A stretch of DNA of 64,000 bases, from NCBI RefSeq assembly GCF_027532185.1, contig NZ_JAPZSV010000002.1, forward strand, positions 1 to 64,000. Reading direction: 5' to 3'. The translations under genes were made by a program, and so were the position numbers. The stretch is from Hylemonella sp. GTDB lineage: Bacteria; Pseudomonadota; Gammaproteobacteria; Burkholderiales; Burkholderiaceae_C. Positions 6,715 through 15,852 of the stretch are shown piece by piece. Numbering within the stretch: position 1 is the stretch's first letter; each line of letters starts with the position of its first letter. The notes below the pieces were generated by a model that saw only the letters and a list, made by a program, of their open reading frames with translations, ran no database searches and was not told the DNA's origin.

Positions 6715-9444
6715 ATGCGTACCCTCCGCCTGCGGACCTTCCTGGCCCTGCTGCTGACCTCGGCGGCGTTGCTGAGTTTCGGGATCGTCGCCACGCTGGT
6801 GCTGCTGGTGCGGCTGCCCCAGGTGGAGCAGCGCGCGCGCGACCAGGCGCAGATCACGGCCCAGGAAACCAATCGCCTGCTCGACCGCTACACCGAGTCG
6901 GTCGAACACCAGATCGAGCCTTTGCTGCATGCCCTTCGCGTCGGGCGCGCAGCGCCCGATCTGCAGTTCCTGCTCGATGCCATCGTGGGCGAGGGCGTCA
7001 CCTTCGATGCGCTGACGCTGGTGGGGCCTGACGGACGCGTCCAGGCCTACGGTCTGCCGCGCGCTCGCGGCGCTGCCAGGGGCATGGCCCTGCGCGGTCT
7101 GGACCTGTCGGCCAACCGGCTCTACCGTGCGCAGCGTGCCCTGCAGCGCCCCGACGCCACGGCCCCGGCGCCGCTGTGGAGCGACACCTACCTGTCGGTG
7201 CTCAGCGGCCAGATGACGGTGGGCGTGGCCATGGCGGCCGGCCCGTACATGGTCATTGGCGAACTCTCGCAGGCGCGCATGCTGACCATCATGCAGAACA
7301 TCGGCTACACGGACCAGGCCACCGTCCTCGTGCTGGACCGCCGCGGCAAGCGACTGGCCAGCTCCAGCGCAAACGCTCCGACCGTGATGGACTACGGTGG
7401 CTATCCGGCGTTTCAGGCCATCTCCCGGTCGCAGGCGCCACCGCCTTACTTCGAGGTGCTGGGTCAGCGCCTGCTGGTGGGGGGCGTGGTATCGCCCAAG
7501 CTGGGCTGGGTCGTGCTGGCCACATTGCCCGCCGGCATGGACCTGTACAGCTACCGGCTCACGGTGCTGGTCGTGCTGCTGGGCTATGGCGGCGCGCTGC
7601 TCATCAGTCTGGCTTTGGCGCCGGTCTGGGCGACGCGCCTGAGCCGCCCCTTCCGGGCGCTGGCCCTCAAGGCCAGCCGTATCGCCCAGGGCGTACGCGC
7701 CACCGACGAGGAGGACCCGGGCCGAGTGGTGGAGTTCCGCCAGCTGGCCGCCGATCTGGACGACATGGCGGCTGCCATCCAGGAGCGTCAGACCGCCTTG
7801 CGCCGCAGCGAGGCCCGCCTCAAAGCGACACTGGAGCACACGCCGTCGGTCGCGGTGCAGTGGTACGACCGTGAAGGCACCGTCCTCTACTGGAACCCCG
7901 CCTCGGCCGAGATGTACGGTATCCCCGCCGAGCGGGCGATCGGCGTGAAGATCACCGAGGACACGCTGGGCTTCTACGAGAGCAGGGAGCAGGCGGCCGC
8001 CTTCGTCCAGACCCTGCAGGAGATCGAGCGCAGCGGACAGCCGGTCGGTCCCGTCGAGTTCGCGATGCGGCACGCCGACGGCCGCCCCATCACCATCCTG
8101 GCCAGCACCTTCGCCATCCCCGGCGATGGCGGTCAATCCGTCTTCGTCTGCATGGACGTGGACATCACCCAGCGTAAGCTGGCCGAGCAGGCGCTGCGCG
8201 ACAACGAGCTCAAGCTCGAGGCCATCTTCCACGCCTCGCCCGCGCCCATGTCGGTGTCCGACGTGCGTCAGTCGTATCGGGTGATCAATGTCAACCGCGC
8301 CTGGGAGCAGCTCTACCAGCGCAGCCGCGCCGAGGTGATGGGCCGCAACGGGCAGGAGTTCGGCATCTGGGCTGAACCGGCTGATCGCCTGCGCTACCTG
8401 CAGTTGCTGGAGGCCGATGGCCGGGTCGACGGCTTCGAGACCTGGTGCCTGGACGGGAAGGGGCGTTCCATCCTGTGTCGGCTCTCGGCGCTGATCACCG
8501 AGATCGGTGACGAACGCCTGGTGCTCATGATGACGGTGGACATCACCGAGCAGCGTCGCATCGAGCGCGAGCTGCAGCAACTCAACGCCGAGCTGGAGCA
8601 GCGGGTCGAGACGCGTACCGAAGAGCTGCGCCTGGCCAACCAGCGCCTGGAGAGCACCGTGCTCAACCTGCAGCGTGCCCAGGAGCAGCTGGTCGAGTCG
8701 GAGAAGCTTGCCGCGCTCGGCAATCTGGTCGCCGGTGTGGCCCATGAGCTCAACACGCCCATCGGCAACGGCGTCATGGCGATCACCACGCTCGACGAGC
8801 GACTGCGGGCCTTCCGCGCTGTGCCGCGTGATGCGATGCGCTACTCGGACCTGCAGGGCTTCGCCGAGGCGGTGGAGATGGCCTGCTCGATCAGTCTGCG
8901 CAACATGCAGCGCGCCGCCGCGCTGGTCAGCAGCTTCAAGCAGGTGGCGGTGGACCAGACCAGCGCGCAGCGCCGCCGCTTTGAGTTGCGCGAGGTGGTG
9001 GACGAGGTGCTGCTGACCCTGCAGCCCACACTGCGCGGGACGCCGTACCGCATCGAGCTGCAGGTACCCGAGGCCCTGGTGCTGGACAGCTACCCCGGCG
9101 CGCTCGGCCAGGTGCTGACCAATCTGATCGGCAACGCCGTCATGCACGCCTTCGATGGCCGCGAAGGCGGCATCATCACCATCCAGGCCGCGGTGGGTGA
9201 GGGAGACGAGATTGTGTTCAGCGTCGCCGACAACGGCCGGGGCATCCCTGAGGCGCTGCAGAAAAAGGTCTTCGAGCCCTTCTTCACCACCAAGCTCGGC
9301 CAGGGCGGTACCGGCCTAGGGCTGCACATCGTCTTCAACGCGGTCACCCATGTGCTGGGCGGGCAGGTCAGCCTGCGCAGCCCGCCGGGCCAGGGCACGG
9401 TCTTCGAGCTGCGCATCCCGCGCGTGGCGCCGGCCGCGGGCTGA
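6715..9444 (+). CDS. Membrane sensor histidine kinase with two PAS domains
   Basis: A 909-residue kinase. TM1 is about residues 7-33. A large periplasmic sensor region of about 240 residues follows, then TM2 (about 281-303), a HAMP-like linker, two PAS domains (about 375-490 and 500-620) and a coiled coil. The dimerisation helix carries H677 in VAHELNTPIGN. The ATPase domain has the N box (GQVLTNLIGNAVMHAF), G1 (VADNGRGIP), F box (FEPFFTTK) and G2 (GGTGLGL). It should autophosphorylate H677 and pass phosphate to D80 of the receiver-EAL protein, the only response regulator in the operon. It is not hybrid, lacking its own receiver. The gene ends immediately before the convergent argA. Confidence 0.92.
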   Translation: MRTLRLRTFLALLLTSAALLSFGIVATLVLLVRLPQVEQRARDQAQITAQETNRLLDRYTESVEHQIEPLLHALRVGRAAPDLQFLLDAIVGEGVTFDALTLVGPDGRVQAYGLPRARGAARGMALRGLDLSANRLYRAQRALQRPDATAPAPLWSDTYLSVLSGQMTVGVAMAAGPYMVIGELSQARMLTIMQNIGYTDQATVLVLDRRGKRLASSSANAPTVMDYGGYPAFQAISRSQAPPPYFEVLGQRLLVGGVVSPKLGWVVLATLPAGMDLYSYRLTVLVVLLGYGGALLISLALAPVWATRLSRPFRALALKASRIAQGVRATDEEDPGRVVEFRQLAADLDDMAAAIQERQTALRRSEARLKATLEHTPSVAVQWYDREGTVLYWNPASAEMYGIPAERAIGVKITEDTLGFYESREQAAAFVQTLQEIERSGQPVGPVEFAMRHADGRPITILASTFAIPGDGGQSVFVCMDVDITQRKLAEQALRDNELKLEAIFHASPAPMSVSDVRQSYRVINVNRAWEQLYQRSRAEVMGRNGQEFGIWAEPADRLRYLQLLEADGRVDGFETWCLDGKGRSILCRLSALITEIGDERLVLMMTVDITEQRRIERELQQLNAELEQRVETRTEELRLANQRLESTVLNLQRAQEQLVESEKLAALGNLVAGVAHELNTPIGNGVMAITTLDERLRAFRAVPRDAMRYSDLQGFAEAVEMACSISLRNMQRAAALVSSFKQVAVDQTSAQRRRFELREVVDEVLLTLQPTLRGTPYRIELQVPEALVLDSYPGALGQVLTNLIGNAVMHAFDGREGGIITIQAAVGEGDEIVFSVADNGRGIPEALQKKVFEPFFTTKLGQGGTGLGLHIVFNAVTHVLGGQVSLRSPPGQGTVFELRIPRVAPAAG

Positions 9445-10791
9445 TCAGAGTTTCTTGACCAGCACCTGGGACTTGCGGTCCCAGTTGTACTTGCGCTTGC
9501 GGGCTTCGGGCAGCCAGTCCGGGTCCACGTTCTGGAAGCCGCGCTTGATGAACCAGTGCATGGTGCGCGTGGTCAGCACGAAGATGCTCTCCAGACCCAT
9601 GGCCTTGGCGCGCTGCTCGACGCGCTTCAAGACCTTCTCGCCATCGCCCTGGCCCTGGGATTCGGGCGAGACGGTCAGGGCGGCCATCTCGGCCGTCTTG
9701 GCCTCGGGATAGGGATAGAGCGCGGCGCAGGCGAAGATCACGCCGTCGTGCTCGACGATGGTGTAGTTGCCGATGTCGCGCTCGATCTCGGTGCGGCTGC
9801 GCTTGACCAGGGTGCCGTCCTTCTCGAAGGGCTCGATCAGCTGCAGGATGCCGCCCACATCGTCGGCCGTGGCCTCGCGCAGCTCTTCGAGCTTTTCGTC
9901 CACCACCATGGTGCCGATGCCGTCGTGCACATAGATCTCCAGCAGCAGCGCGCCGTCCACCGCGAAGGGAATGATGTGGCTGCGCTCCACGCCGCCCTTG
10001 CAGGCCTTGACGCAGTGCTGCAGGTAGAAGGCCGTGTCCGTGGGCAGCGCGGCCGCGGGCAGGGTGGCCAGCATCTTCTCGGCCGCGGCCAGGGGCAGCT
10101 CGGTGTCGATGGGGTTGTCTTCGGACTCGGGCTGGGTCGGGTCCATGCGGATGCCCGGGATCTCGGTCACGAAGATCAGCTTGTCGGCGTGCAGGGCCAT
10201 GGCCACGCTGGTGGCGACTTCTTCCATGGTCAGGTTGAAGGCCTCGCCCGTGGGCGAAAAGCCGAAGGGCGAAAGCAGCACCATGGCGCCCATGTCCAGC
10301 GTGCGGTTGATGCCCGCCACGTCCACCTTGCGCACCAGGCCCGAGTGCTGGAAGTCCACGCCGTCCATGATGCCCACCGGGCGTGCCGTGATGAAGTTGC
10401 CCGAGAGCACGCGCACCGTGGCGCCGGCCATGGGCGTGTTGGGCAGGCCCTGGCTGAAGGCCGCCTCGATCTCGTAGCGCAGCTGGCCCGCGGCCTCCTG
10501 CGCGCAATCCAGCGCCACCTCGTCGGTGATGCGGATGCCGTGGGAGTACTTGGGCGTGTGGCCCTTGGCCTTGAGCTGTTCGTTCACCTGCGGGCGAAAG
10601 CCATGCACCAGCACGATCTTCACGCCCATGCTCTGGATCAGCGCCAGATCCTGCGCCAGATGCGGCAGCTTGCCCGCCGCGATCGCCTCGCCACACACGC
10701 CCACCACGAAGGTCTGGTTGCGGAACTTGTGGATATAGGGCGCCACCGAACGGAACCAGGGCACGAAGGTGAAATTGAAGACGGCGGACAT
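9445..10791 (-). CDS. argA: Amino-acid N-acetyltransferase (N-acetylglutamate synthase)
   Basis: Catalyses the first step of arginine synthesis, acetyl-CoA + glutamate to N-acetylglutamate, in the cytosol. The product is 448 residues (E. coli ArgA is 443). It has an N-terminal amino-acid-kinase-like domain (VKIVLVHGFRPQVNEQL, LPNTPMAGATVRVLSGNF, then FGFSPTGEAFNLTMEEVA), which in this family carries the arginine feedback site. A C-terminal GNAT domain (about 300-448) follows, with the acetyl-CoA loop SPESQGQGDGEK. I start it at MSAVFNFTF; the upstream in-frame extension runs into hrpA and has no family resemblance. It diverges from hrpA and converges with no gap on the histidine kinase gene. 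Confidence 0.95.
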   Translation of the reverse strand: MSAVFNFTFVPWFRSVAPYIHKFRNQTFVVGVCGEAIAAGKLPHLAQDLALIQSMGVKIVLVHGFRPQVNEQLKAKGHTPKYSHGIRITDEVALDCAQEAAGQLRYEIEAAFSQGLPNTPMAGATVRVLSGNFITARPVGIMDGVDFQHSGLVRKVDVAGINRTLDMGAMVLLSPFGFSPTGEAFNLTMEEVATSVAMALHADKLIFVTEIPGIRMDPTQPESEDNPIDTELPLAAAEKMLATLPAAALPTDTAFYLQHCVKACKGGVERSHIIPFAVDGALLLEIYVHDGIGTMVVDEKLEELREATADDVGGILQLIEPFEKDGTLVKRSRTEIERDIGNYTIVEHDGVIFACAALYPYPEAKTAEMAALTVSPESQGQGDGEKVLKRVEQRAKAMGLESIFVLTTRTMHWFIKRGFQNVDPDWLPEARKRKYNWDRKSQVLVKKL

Positions 10792-10820
10792 GCTGGGTCG
10801 GAAGAAGGGGGCTGGCGGGC

Positions 10821-10829
10821 TGGGATAAT
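10821..10829 (+). promoter_or_regulatory. Putative extended -10 element of hrpA
   Basis: TGGGATAAT reads as an extended -10 (TG-n-GATAAT) about 27 bases before the TTG at 10856. The -35 region (near 10801-10806) is poor, as is usual for extended -10 promoters. Any start near 10829 would lie inside this element. Confidence 0.45.
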
Positions 10830-10855
10830 TGCGGATTGTCCAGCATGTTAGACCC

Positions 10856-13800
10856 TTGAGTTCCGCCCCCCTGAAAATCGAGTTTCCCGAAGCGCTGCCG
10901 GTGTCGGCCAAACGCGACGAGATCATGGCCGCCCTGCAGGCGCACCAGGTCATCATCGTTTGCGGCGAGACGGGTTCCGGCAAGACCACCCAGCTGCCCA
11001 AGATCGCGCTGGCACTCGGCCGCGGCAAGTGCAACTACCCGGCGGGCCAGCGCGGCCGGCTCATTGGCCACACCCAGCCCCGCCGTATCGCTGCCTCCAG
11101 CGTGGCCAAGCGCATTGCCGAAGAACTGAACACGCCTTTGGGCGAGGTGGTGGGCTACAAGGTGCGTTTCAACGACCGACTGGGCAAGGACGCCTCCGTC
11201 AAGCTCATGACCGACGGCATCCTGCTGGCCGAGACGCAGACCGACCCGCTGCTGCAGGCCTACGACACGATCATCATCGACGAGGCCCACGAGCGCAGCC
11301 TCAACATCGACTTCCTGCTGGGCTACCTGCGCCAGATCCTGCCGCGCCGGCCTGACCTCAAGATCGTGGTCACCTCGGCCACCATCGATGCGGACCGGTT
11401 CGCCCAGCACTTTGCCAGCGCCAAGGGCCCGGCGCCGGTCATCATGGTCTCGGGTCGCACCTACCCGGTGGAGCAGCGCTACCGCCCCTTCGAGGAAAGC
11501 CGCGAGTACGACCTCAACGACGCCATCGCCGACGGGGTGGACGAGCTTTGGCGTGAGCCGGGGCAGCAGGGCGACATCCTGGTCTTCCTGCCAGGTGAGC
11601 GCGAGATCCGCGAGGCCGCCGACCACCTGCGCAAGCATCTGAGCCACAACCCCATCACGCGCAACGCCGAGGTGCTGCCCCTGTTCGCGCGCCTGAGCCA
11701 AGCCGAGCAGGACCGCGTCTTCGACGGCCACACGGGCCGGCGCATCGTGCTGGCCACCAACGTGGCCGAGACCTCGCTCACCGTGCCCGGCATCCGCTAC
11801 GTGATCGACGCGGGCACGGCCCGCGTCAAGCGCTACAGTTTCCGTAGCAAGGTGGAGCAGCTGCTGGTCGAGCCCGTGAGCCAGGCCGCGGCCAACCAGC
11901 GGGCCGGTCGCTGCGGCCGTGTGGCCAACGGCATCTGCATCCGCCTCTACGACGAAAAGGACTTTGCGGGCCGCGACCGTTTCACCACGCCGGAAATCCT
12001 GCGCTCCTCCTTGGCCGGCGTCATCCTGCGCATGAAATCGCTCCACCTGGGCATCGTGGAGGACTTTCCTTTCCTCGAAGCGCCCTCGGGCCGCGCCATT
12101 GCCGACGGCTACCAGCTGCTGGCCGAGCTCGGCGCCGTGGACGAGCAAAACGAACTCACGCCCATCGGCCGCGAACTCGCCAAGCTGCCGCTGGACCCGC
12201 GTGTGGGCCGCATGATCCTGGAAGCCAAGGCCCGCGGCGCGCTGGACGAGGTGTTGGTCATCGCCAGCGCACTGAGCGTGCAGGACGTGCGCGACCGCCC
12301 CATGGAAGCCCAGGCCCAGGCCGACCAGGCCCACGCCAAGTTCGACGACGAGAAAAGCGAGTTCACAGGCTACCTGAAGCTCTGGAAGTGGATCAACGAC
12401 GCACGTGGCGGCCATGGGGAGCACAAGCTGTCCAATCGCCAGTACGAGCAGCTGCTGCGCCAGAACTTCGTCAACATCCGCCGCGTGCGCGAATGGCGCG
12501 ACATCCACAGTCAGTTGCTGACGGTGGTCACCGAACACAAGTGGCAGATCAACAGCACGCCGGCTTCTTATGAGCAGCTGCACCTGTCCATGCTGGCCGG
12601 CCTGCTGGGCAATGTGGGTTGCAAGCTCGAGGAAGAGGCCAGCGCCGGTGAGTACCTGGGCGCGCGCGGCATCAAGTTCTTCCGCCACCCGGGCGCGCAC
12701 CTGAGCAAACGCCCGGGCCGCTGGATCGTGGTGGCCGAACTGGTGGAGACCACGCGCCTCTTCGGCCGTGGCATCGCCGCCATCGAACCGCAGTGGATCG
12801 AGCAGGTGGCCGGCCACCTGCTCAAGAAGCAGCTGCTGGACCCGCACTGGGAAAAGAAGGCGGCCGAGGTGGTGGCGCTGGAGCGCGCCACGCTCTACGG
12901 CATCGTGGTCTACAGCGGCCGGCGTGCGAACTACGGCAAGGTGGACCCGGTGGCCGCGCGCGAGATATTCATCCGCGAGGGACTGGTGGCCGGCGAGTGG
13001 GAGACCAAGCTGCCTTTCCTCGCGGCCAACCAGAAGCTGATCCGCCAGGTCGAGGAGTTGGAGCACAAGTCGCGCCGGCAGGACGTGCTGGTCGACGACG
13101 AGCTGATCTACGCCTATTACGACCAGCAGCTGCCGCAGGACATCTGCAGCGGCTTTGAATGCGAGCGCTGGTACCGTGAAGAGAGCAAGAAGCAGCCCAA
13201 CCTGCTCAAGCTCACGCGCGAGGAGCTCATGCGCCACGAGGCCGCGGGCATCACCACCAGCGCCTTCCCCAAGACCGTGCGCCTGGGCGGCGTGGACTGC
13301 GCCGCCACCTATCTGCACGAGCCGGGCGATGCGCGCGACGGCATCACCGTCACCGTGCCGCTCTTTGTGCTCAACCAGGTCAGTGAGGAGCGCTGTGAGT
13401 GGCTGGTGCCCGGCATGCTCAAGGACAAGATCCAGGCCCTGCTCAAGAGCCTGCCGCAAAGGCCACGCAGCCGCTTCGTGCCGCTGCCGGAGTCGGCCGC
13501 GAAGCTCGCCGAGGTGTTGGGGACGGAGGAGGCCTTCGGCCGCGGTGGCCTGACCGACGCGCTGCTCAAACAGGTGCGCGACATCACCAGCCTGGACGTC
13601 AAGCGCGCGGACTTCAAGCTCGACATGCTCAGCCCCCATCTGTTCATGAACTTCCGCGTGGTGGACGAGCACGGCCGCCAGCTCGGCACGGGCCGCAACC
13701 TCGGTGCGCTCAAGGCGGAGCTCGGCGCCCAGGCGCGCGGTGCCTTCCAGGCCCTGGCCGGGCTCAAGCTCGCGCCGCAGGCCGCGGCACCCGCCCCATC

Positions 13801-14716
13801 GGCCAAGGCGGACGCTGCGCCGCCGAAAGGTGGCAAGCCTGCACCCGCCGCACCATCGGTACCGGCTGAGCAGCGCTACACCGCCTGGACCTTTGGCGAG
13901 CTGCCCGAGCTCATGGAGATCCGCAAGGGCGGGCAGACCTTGATCGGTTTCCCTGCGCTGATCGACCAGAACGATGCGGTGAGCATCGAAGTCTTCGACG
14001 AGCCCGAGGTGGCCGCGGCCAAACACCGTGGCGGCCTGCGCCGCCTGTTCGCGCTGCAGATCAGGGACGCGCTCAAGTACCTCGAGAAGAACATCCCCGA
14101 TCTGCAGAAGATGGCGGTGGCCTATATGCCGCTGGGCACGATGGAAGAGCTGCGCGCGCAGATCCTGGACGTGGCGCTGGACCGCGCCTTCCTGCTGGAG
14201 CCGCTGCCCGCTGACGAGTTCGACTTCAAGAAACGGCTGGAGGAGGGCCGGGGCCGGCTCACCTTGATCGCCAACGAGGTCGCGCGCCTCGCCGGCGTCA
14301 TCCTCACCGAATACGCCGCCGCCGCCCGCAAGATCAAGGACACGAAAAACGCGCCCGAGGCCGCGGCGGACTGCACGCAGCAGCTGCAGCGCCTGTGCCC
14401 CAAGCGCTTCCTCGCCCAGACCCCTTGGCCGCAGCTGCAGCACTACGCGCGCTACCTCAAGGCCATCACGCTGCGCCTGGACAAATACCGTGCCGATCCC
14501 GCGCGCGATGCCGCGCGCCTGGCCGAGATCAAGCCCCAGGAGCAGCGCTATTGGCGCCTGGTGGCTGAACGCAAAGGCGTCATGGACGAGCGCCTGCAGG
14601 AATTCCGCTGGCTGCTCGAAGAGCTGCGCGTGAGCTTCTTTGCGCAGGAGCTGCGCACACCGCAGCCGGTGAGCATCAAACGATTGGACAAAGCATGGCA
14701 GCAGCTGAACAGCTGA
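10856..14716 (+). CDS. hrpA: ATP-dependent RNA helicase HrpA
   Basis: A DEAH-box RNA helicase of about 1286 residues, close to the usual 1300. It has Walker A GETGSGKTT at 37-45, DEAH at 142-145, motif III SATID, motif VI QRAGRCGR, then winged-helix/HA2 and OB-like regions and the long HrpA C-terminal domain (DUF3418). An Ala/Pro-rich insertion near residues 965-1000 separates parts of the C-terminal domain. In E. coli the enzyme rescues stalled ribosomes and processes daa fimbrial mRNA. I prefer the TTG at 10856 (SSAPLKIEFPEALPVS matches the family's usual start). A TTG at 10829 would add nine residues but overlaps a probable -10 element. It is transcribed divergently from argA. Confidence 0.94.
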   Translation: MSSAPLKIEFPEALPVSAKRDEIMAALQAHQVIIVCGETGSGKTTQLPKIALALGRGKCNYPAGQRGRLIGHTQPRRIAASSVAKRIAEELNTPLGEVVGYKVRFNDRLGKDASVKLMTDGILLAETQTDPLLQAYDTIIIDEAHERSLNIDFLLGYLRQILPRRPDLKIVVTSATIDADRFAQHFASAKGPAPVIMVSGRTYPVEQRYRPFEESREYDLNDAIADGVDELWREPGQQGDILVFLPGEREIREAADHLRKHLSHNPITRNAEVLPLFARLSQAEQDRVFDGHTGRRIVLATNVAETSLTVPGIRYVIDAGTARVKRYSFRSKVEQLLVEPVSQAAANQRAGRCGRVANGICIRLYDEKDFAGRDRFTTPEILRSSLAGVILRMKSLHLGIVEDFPFLEAPSGRAIADGYQLLAELGAVDEQNELTPIGRELAKLPLDPRVGRMILEAKARGALDEVLVIASALSVQDVRDRPMEAQAQADQAHAKFDDEKSEFTGYLKLWKWINDARGGHGEHKLSNRQYEQLLRQNFVNIRRVREWRDIHSQLLTVVTEHKWQINSTPASYEQLHLSMLAGLLGNVGCKLEEEASAGEYLGARGIKFFRHPGAHLSKRPGRWIVVAELVETTRLFGRGIAAIEPQWIEQVAGHLLKKQLLDPHWEKKAAEVVALERATLYGIVVYSGRRANYGKVDPVAAREIFIREGLVAGEWETKLPFLAANQKLIRQVEELEHKSRRQDVLVDDELIYAYYDQQLPQDICSGFECERWYREESKKQPNLLKLTREELMRHEAAGITTSAFPKTVRLGGVDCAATYLHEPGDARDGITVTVPLFVLNQVSEERCEWLVPGMLKDKIQALLKSLPQRPRSRFVPLPESAAKLAEVLGTEEAFGRGGLTDALLKQVRDITSLDVKRADFKLDMLSPHLFMNFRVVDEHGRQLGTGRNLGALKAELGAQARGAFQALAGLKLAPQAAAPAPSAKADAAPPKGGKPAPAAPSVPAEQRYTAWTFGELPELMEIRKGGQTLIGFPALIDQNDAVSIEVFDEPEVAAAKHRGGLRRLFALQIRDALKYLEKNIPDLQKMAVAYMPLGTMEELRAQILDVALDRAFLLEPLPADEFDFKKRLEEGRGRLTLIANEVARLAGVILTEYAAAARKIKDTKNAPEAAADCTQQLQRLCPKRFLAQTPWPQLQHYARYLKAITLRLDKYRADPARDAARLAEIKPQEQRYWRLVAERKGVMDERLQEFRWLLEELRVSFFAQELRTPQPVSIKRLDKAWQQLNS

Positions 14717-14812
14717 TCCCACGCCGTATAGCGCAAGGTCGCATTTGCCGGAAGGGCATCTACGCCGCAGCCCCCAGGCCTGGCAACAGCTCAGCCGCTG
14801 AGCACTGATCTC

Positions 14813-15754
14813 ATGCGCGCCAAACGACAGCTTCAACGTAAACCCCACCGCAGCCCCTGGCGGCGGCGGCTGGATCTCACGCGGCACCGCGCGCACCGGC
14901 TGGACGACACGGTCAAGGGCCTGCTCTGGTCGGTCGCGGCCGGCCTGTGCTTCGTGCTGCTCAACACCACCACGCGCTACCTCACCACCCAACTGCCGCC
15001 CATGCAGTCGCAGTTCCTGCGCTACCTCTGTGGCGTGCTCGTGCTGCTGCCCCTGGTGCTGCGCGGCGGCCTGGCGGCCTGGATGCCGCGCGACATCAAG
15101 GGACAGTTCGTGCGCGGCGTGGTCCACACCACGGCGCTGGCCATCTGGTTCACGGCCATCCCGCACATCTCCCTCTCAGACACCACGGCCATGGGCTTCA
15201 CCACGCCCATCTTCATCATGATCGGCGCCTGGCTCTTCCTGCGCGAACCCATGCGCTGGGAGCGCTGGCTGGCCGCGGGCATCGGCTTTGCCGGCGTGCT
15301 CATCGTCGTGGGGCCCAATCTCACGGGGCAGGGCGGCTGGTGGAACCTGGTCATGCTGTCCACGGCGCCCATGTTCGCGGCCTCCTTCCTGATCAGCAAG
15401 GCGCTCACGCGCTATGAATCGGCCGGCGTCATCGTTCTTTGGCAGTCCATCACTGTCACGCTGCTGAGCCTGCCGCTGGCGCTGGTGGTCTGGCAGCCGG
15501 TCTCGGGGCCGCAGTGGGCGGGCTATCTGCTCTGTGGCTTGCTGGGCAGCGGCGCGCACTACCTGCTGATGCGCTCCTATGCCGTGGCCGACATCTCGGC
15601 CACCCAGTCGGTCAAGTTTCTGGACCTGCTCTGGGCCGCGGCCCTGGGCTGGCTGGTGTTTGGCGACGTGCCCACGAGCCACTCGCTGATTGGCGGCGTC
15701 ATCATTGCTGGCGCCACCGTGTGGATCGCGCGACGCGAATCGCGTCGCGGCTGA
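14813..15754 (+). CDS. EamA/DMT-family inner-membrane transporter
   Basis: A 313-residue protein with about ten membrane helices in two EamA repeats (roughly 35-165 and 175-305). A very basic 30-residue N-terminus (KRQLQRKPHRSPWRRR) should lie in the cytosol. Typical segments are ALAIWFTAIPHISLSDTTA and the closing SATQSVKFLDLLWAA. DMT carriers export metabolites or take up small solutes, and the substrate cannot be read from sequence. It stands alone, 96 bp after hrpA on the same strand. A shorter start within the basic stretch is possible. Confidence 0.88.
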   Translation: MRAKRQLQRKPHRSPWRRRLDLTRHRAHRLDDTVKGLLWSVAAGLCFVLLNTTTRYLTTQLPPMQSQFLRYLCGVLVLLPLVLRGGLAAWMPRDIKGQFVRGVVHTTALAIWFTAIPHISLSDTTAMGFTTPIFIMIGAWLFLREPMRWERWLAAGIGFAGVLIVVGPNLTGQGGWWNLVMLSTAPMFAASFLISKALTRYESAGVIVLWQSITVTLLSLPLALVVWQPVSGPQWAGYLLCGLLGSGAHYLLMRSYAVADISATQSVKFLDLLWAAALGWLVFGDVPTSHSLIGGVIIAGATVWIARRESRRG

Positions 15755-15772
15755 ATCCGGGCATCCCCGCGC

Positions 15773-15801
15773 TTGACGGGCCCGGGGCACACCGATAAAT
15801 T
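15773..15801 (+). promoter_or_regulatory. Putative sigma-70 promoter of the Rieske protein gene
   Basis: TTGACG (15773-15778) is followed after 17 bases by TAAATT (15796-15801). The RNA would start near 15808, about 45 bases before the ATG at 15853. Confidence 0.5.
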
Positions 15802-15852
15802 GGTCTGCATCCGGCCATCCTGCCGGACGTGCTTCATGTGCAAGGAGCCCGA

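Noticed and set aside
5974-9147. 1057-codon minus-strand open frame opposite the kinase and binding-protein genes
   Set aside because: Antisense shadow. It has no domain motif, while the plus strand encodes an intact histidine kinase with H, N, G1, F and G2 boxes.
9368-15166. Very long minus-strand open frame (over 1900 codons) across argA and opposite hrpA
   Set aside because: It is the antisense mirror of GC-rich coding sequence. The translation is low-complexity (His/Arg/Gly/Ala/Leu-rich) outside the argA part, and hrpA on the other strand has complete family motifs.
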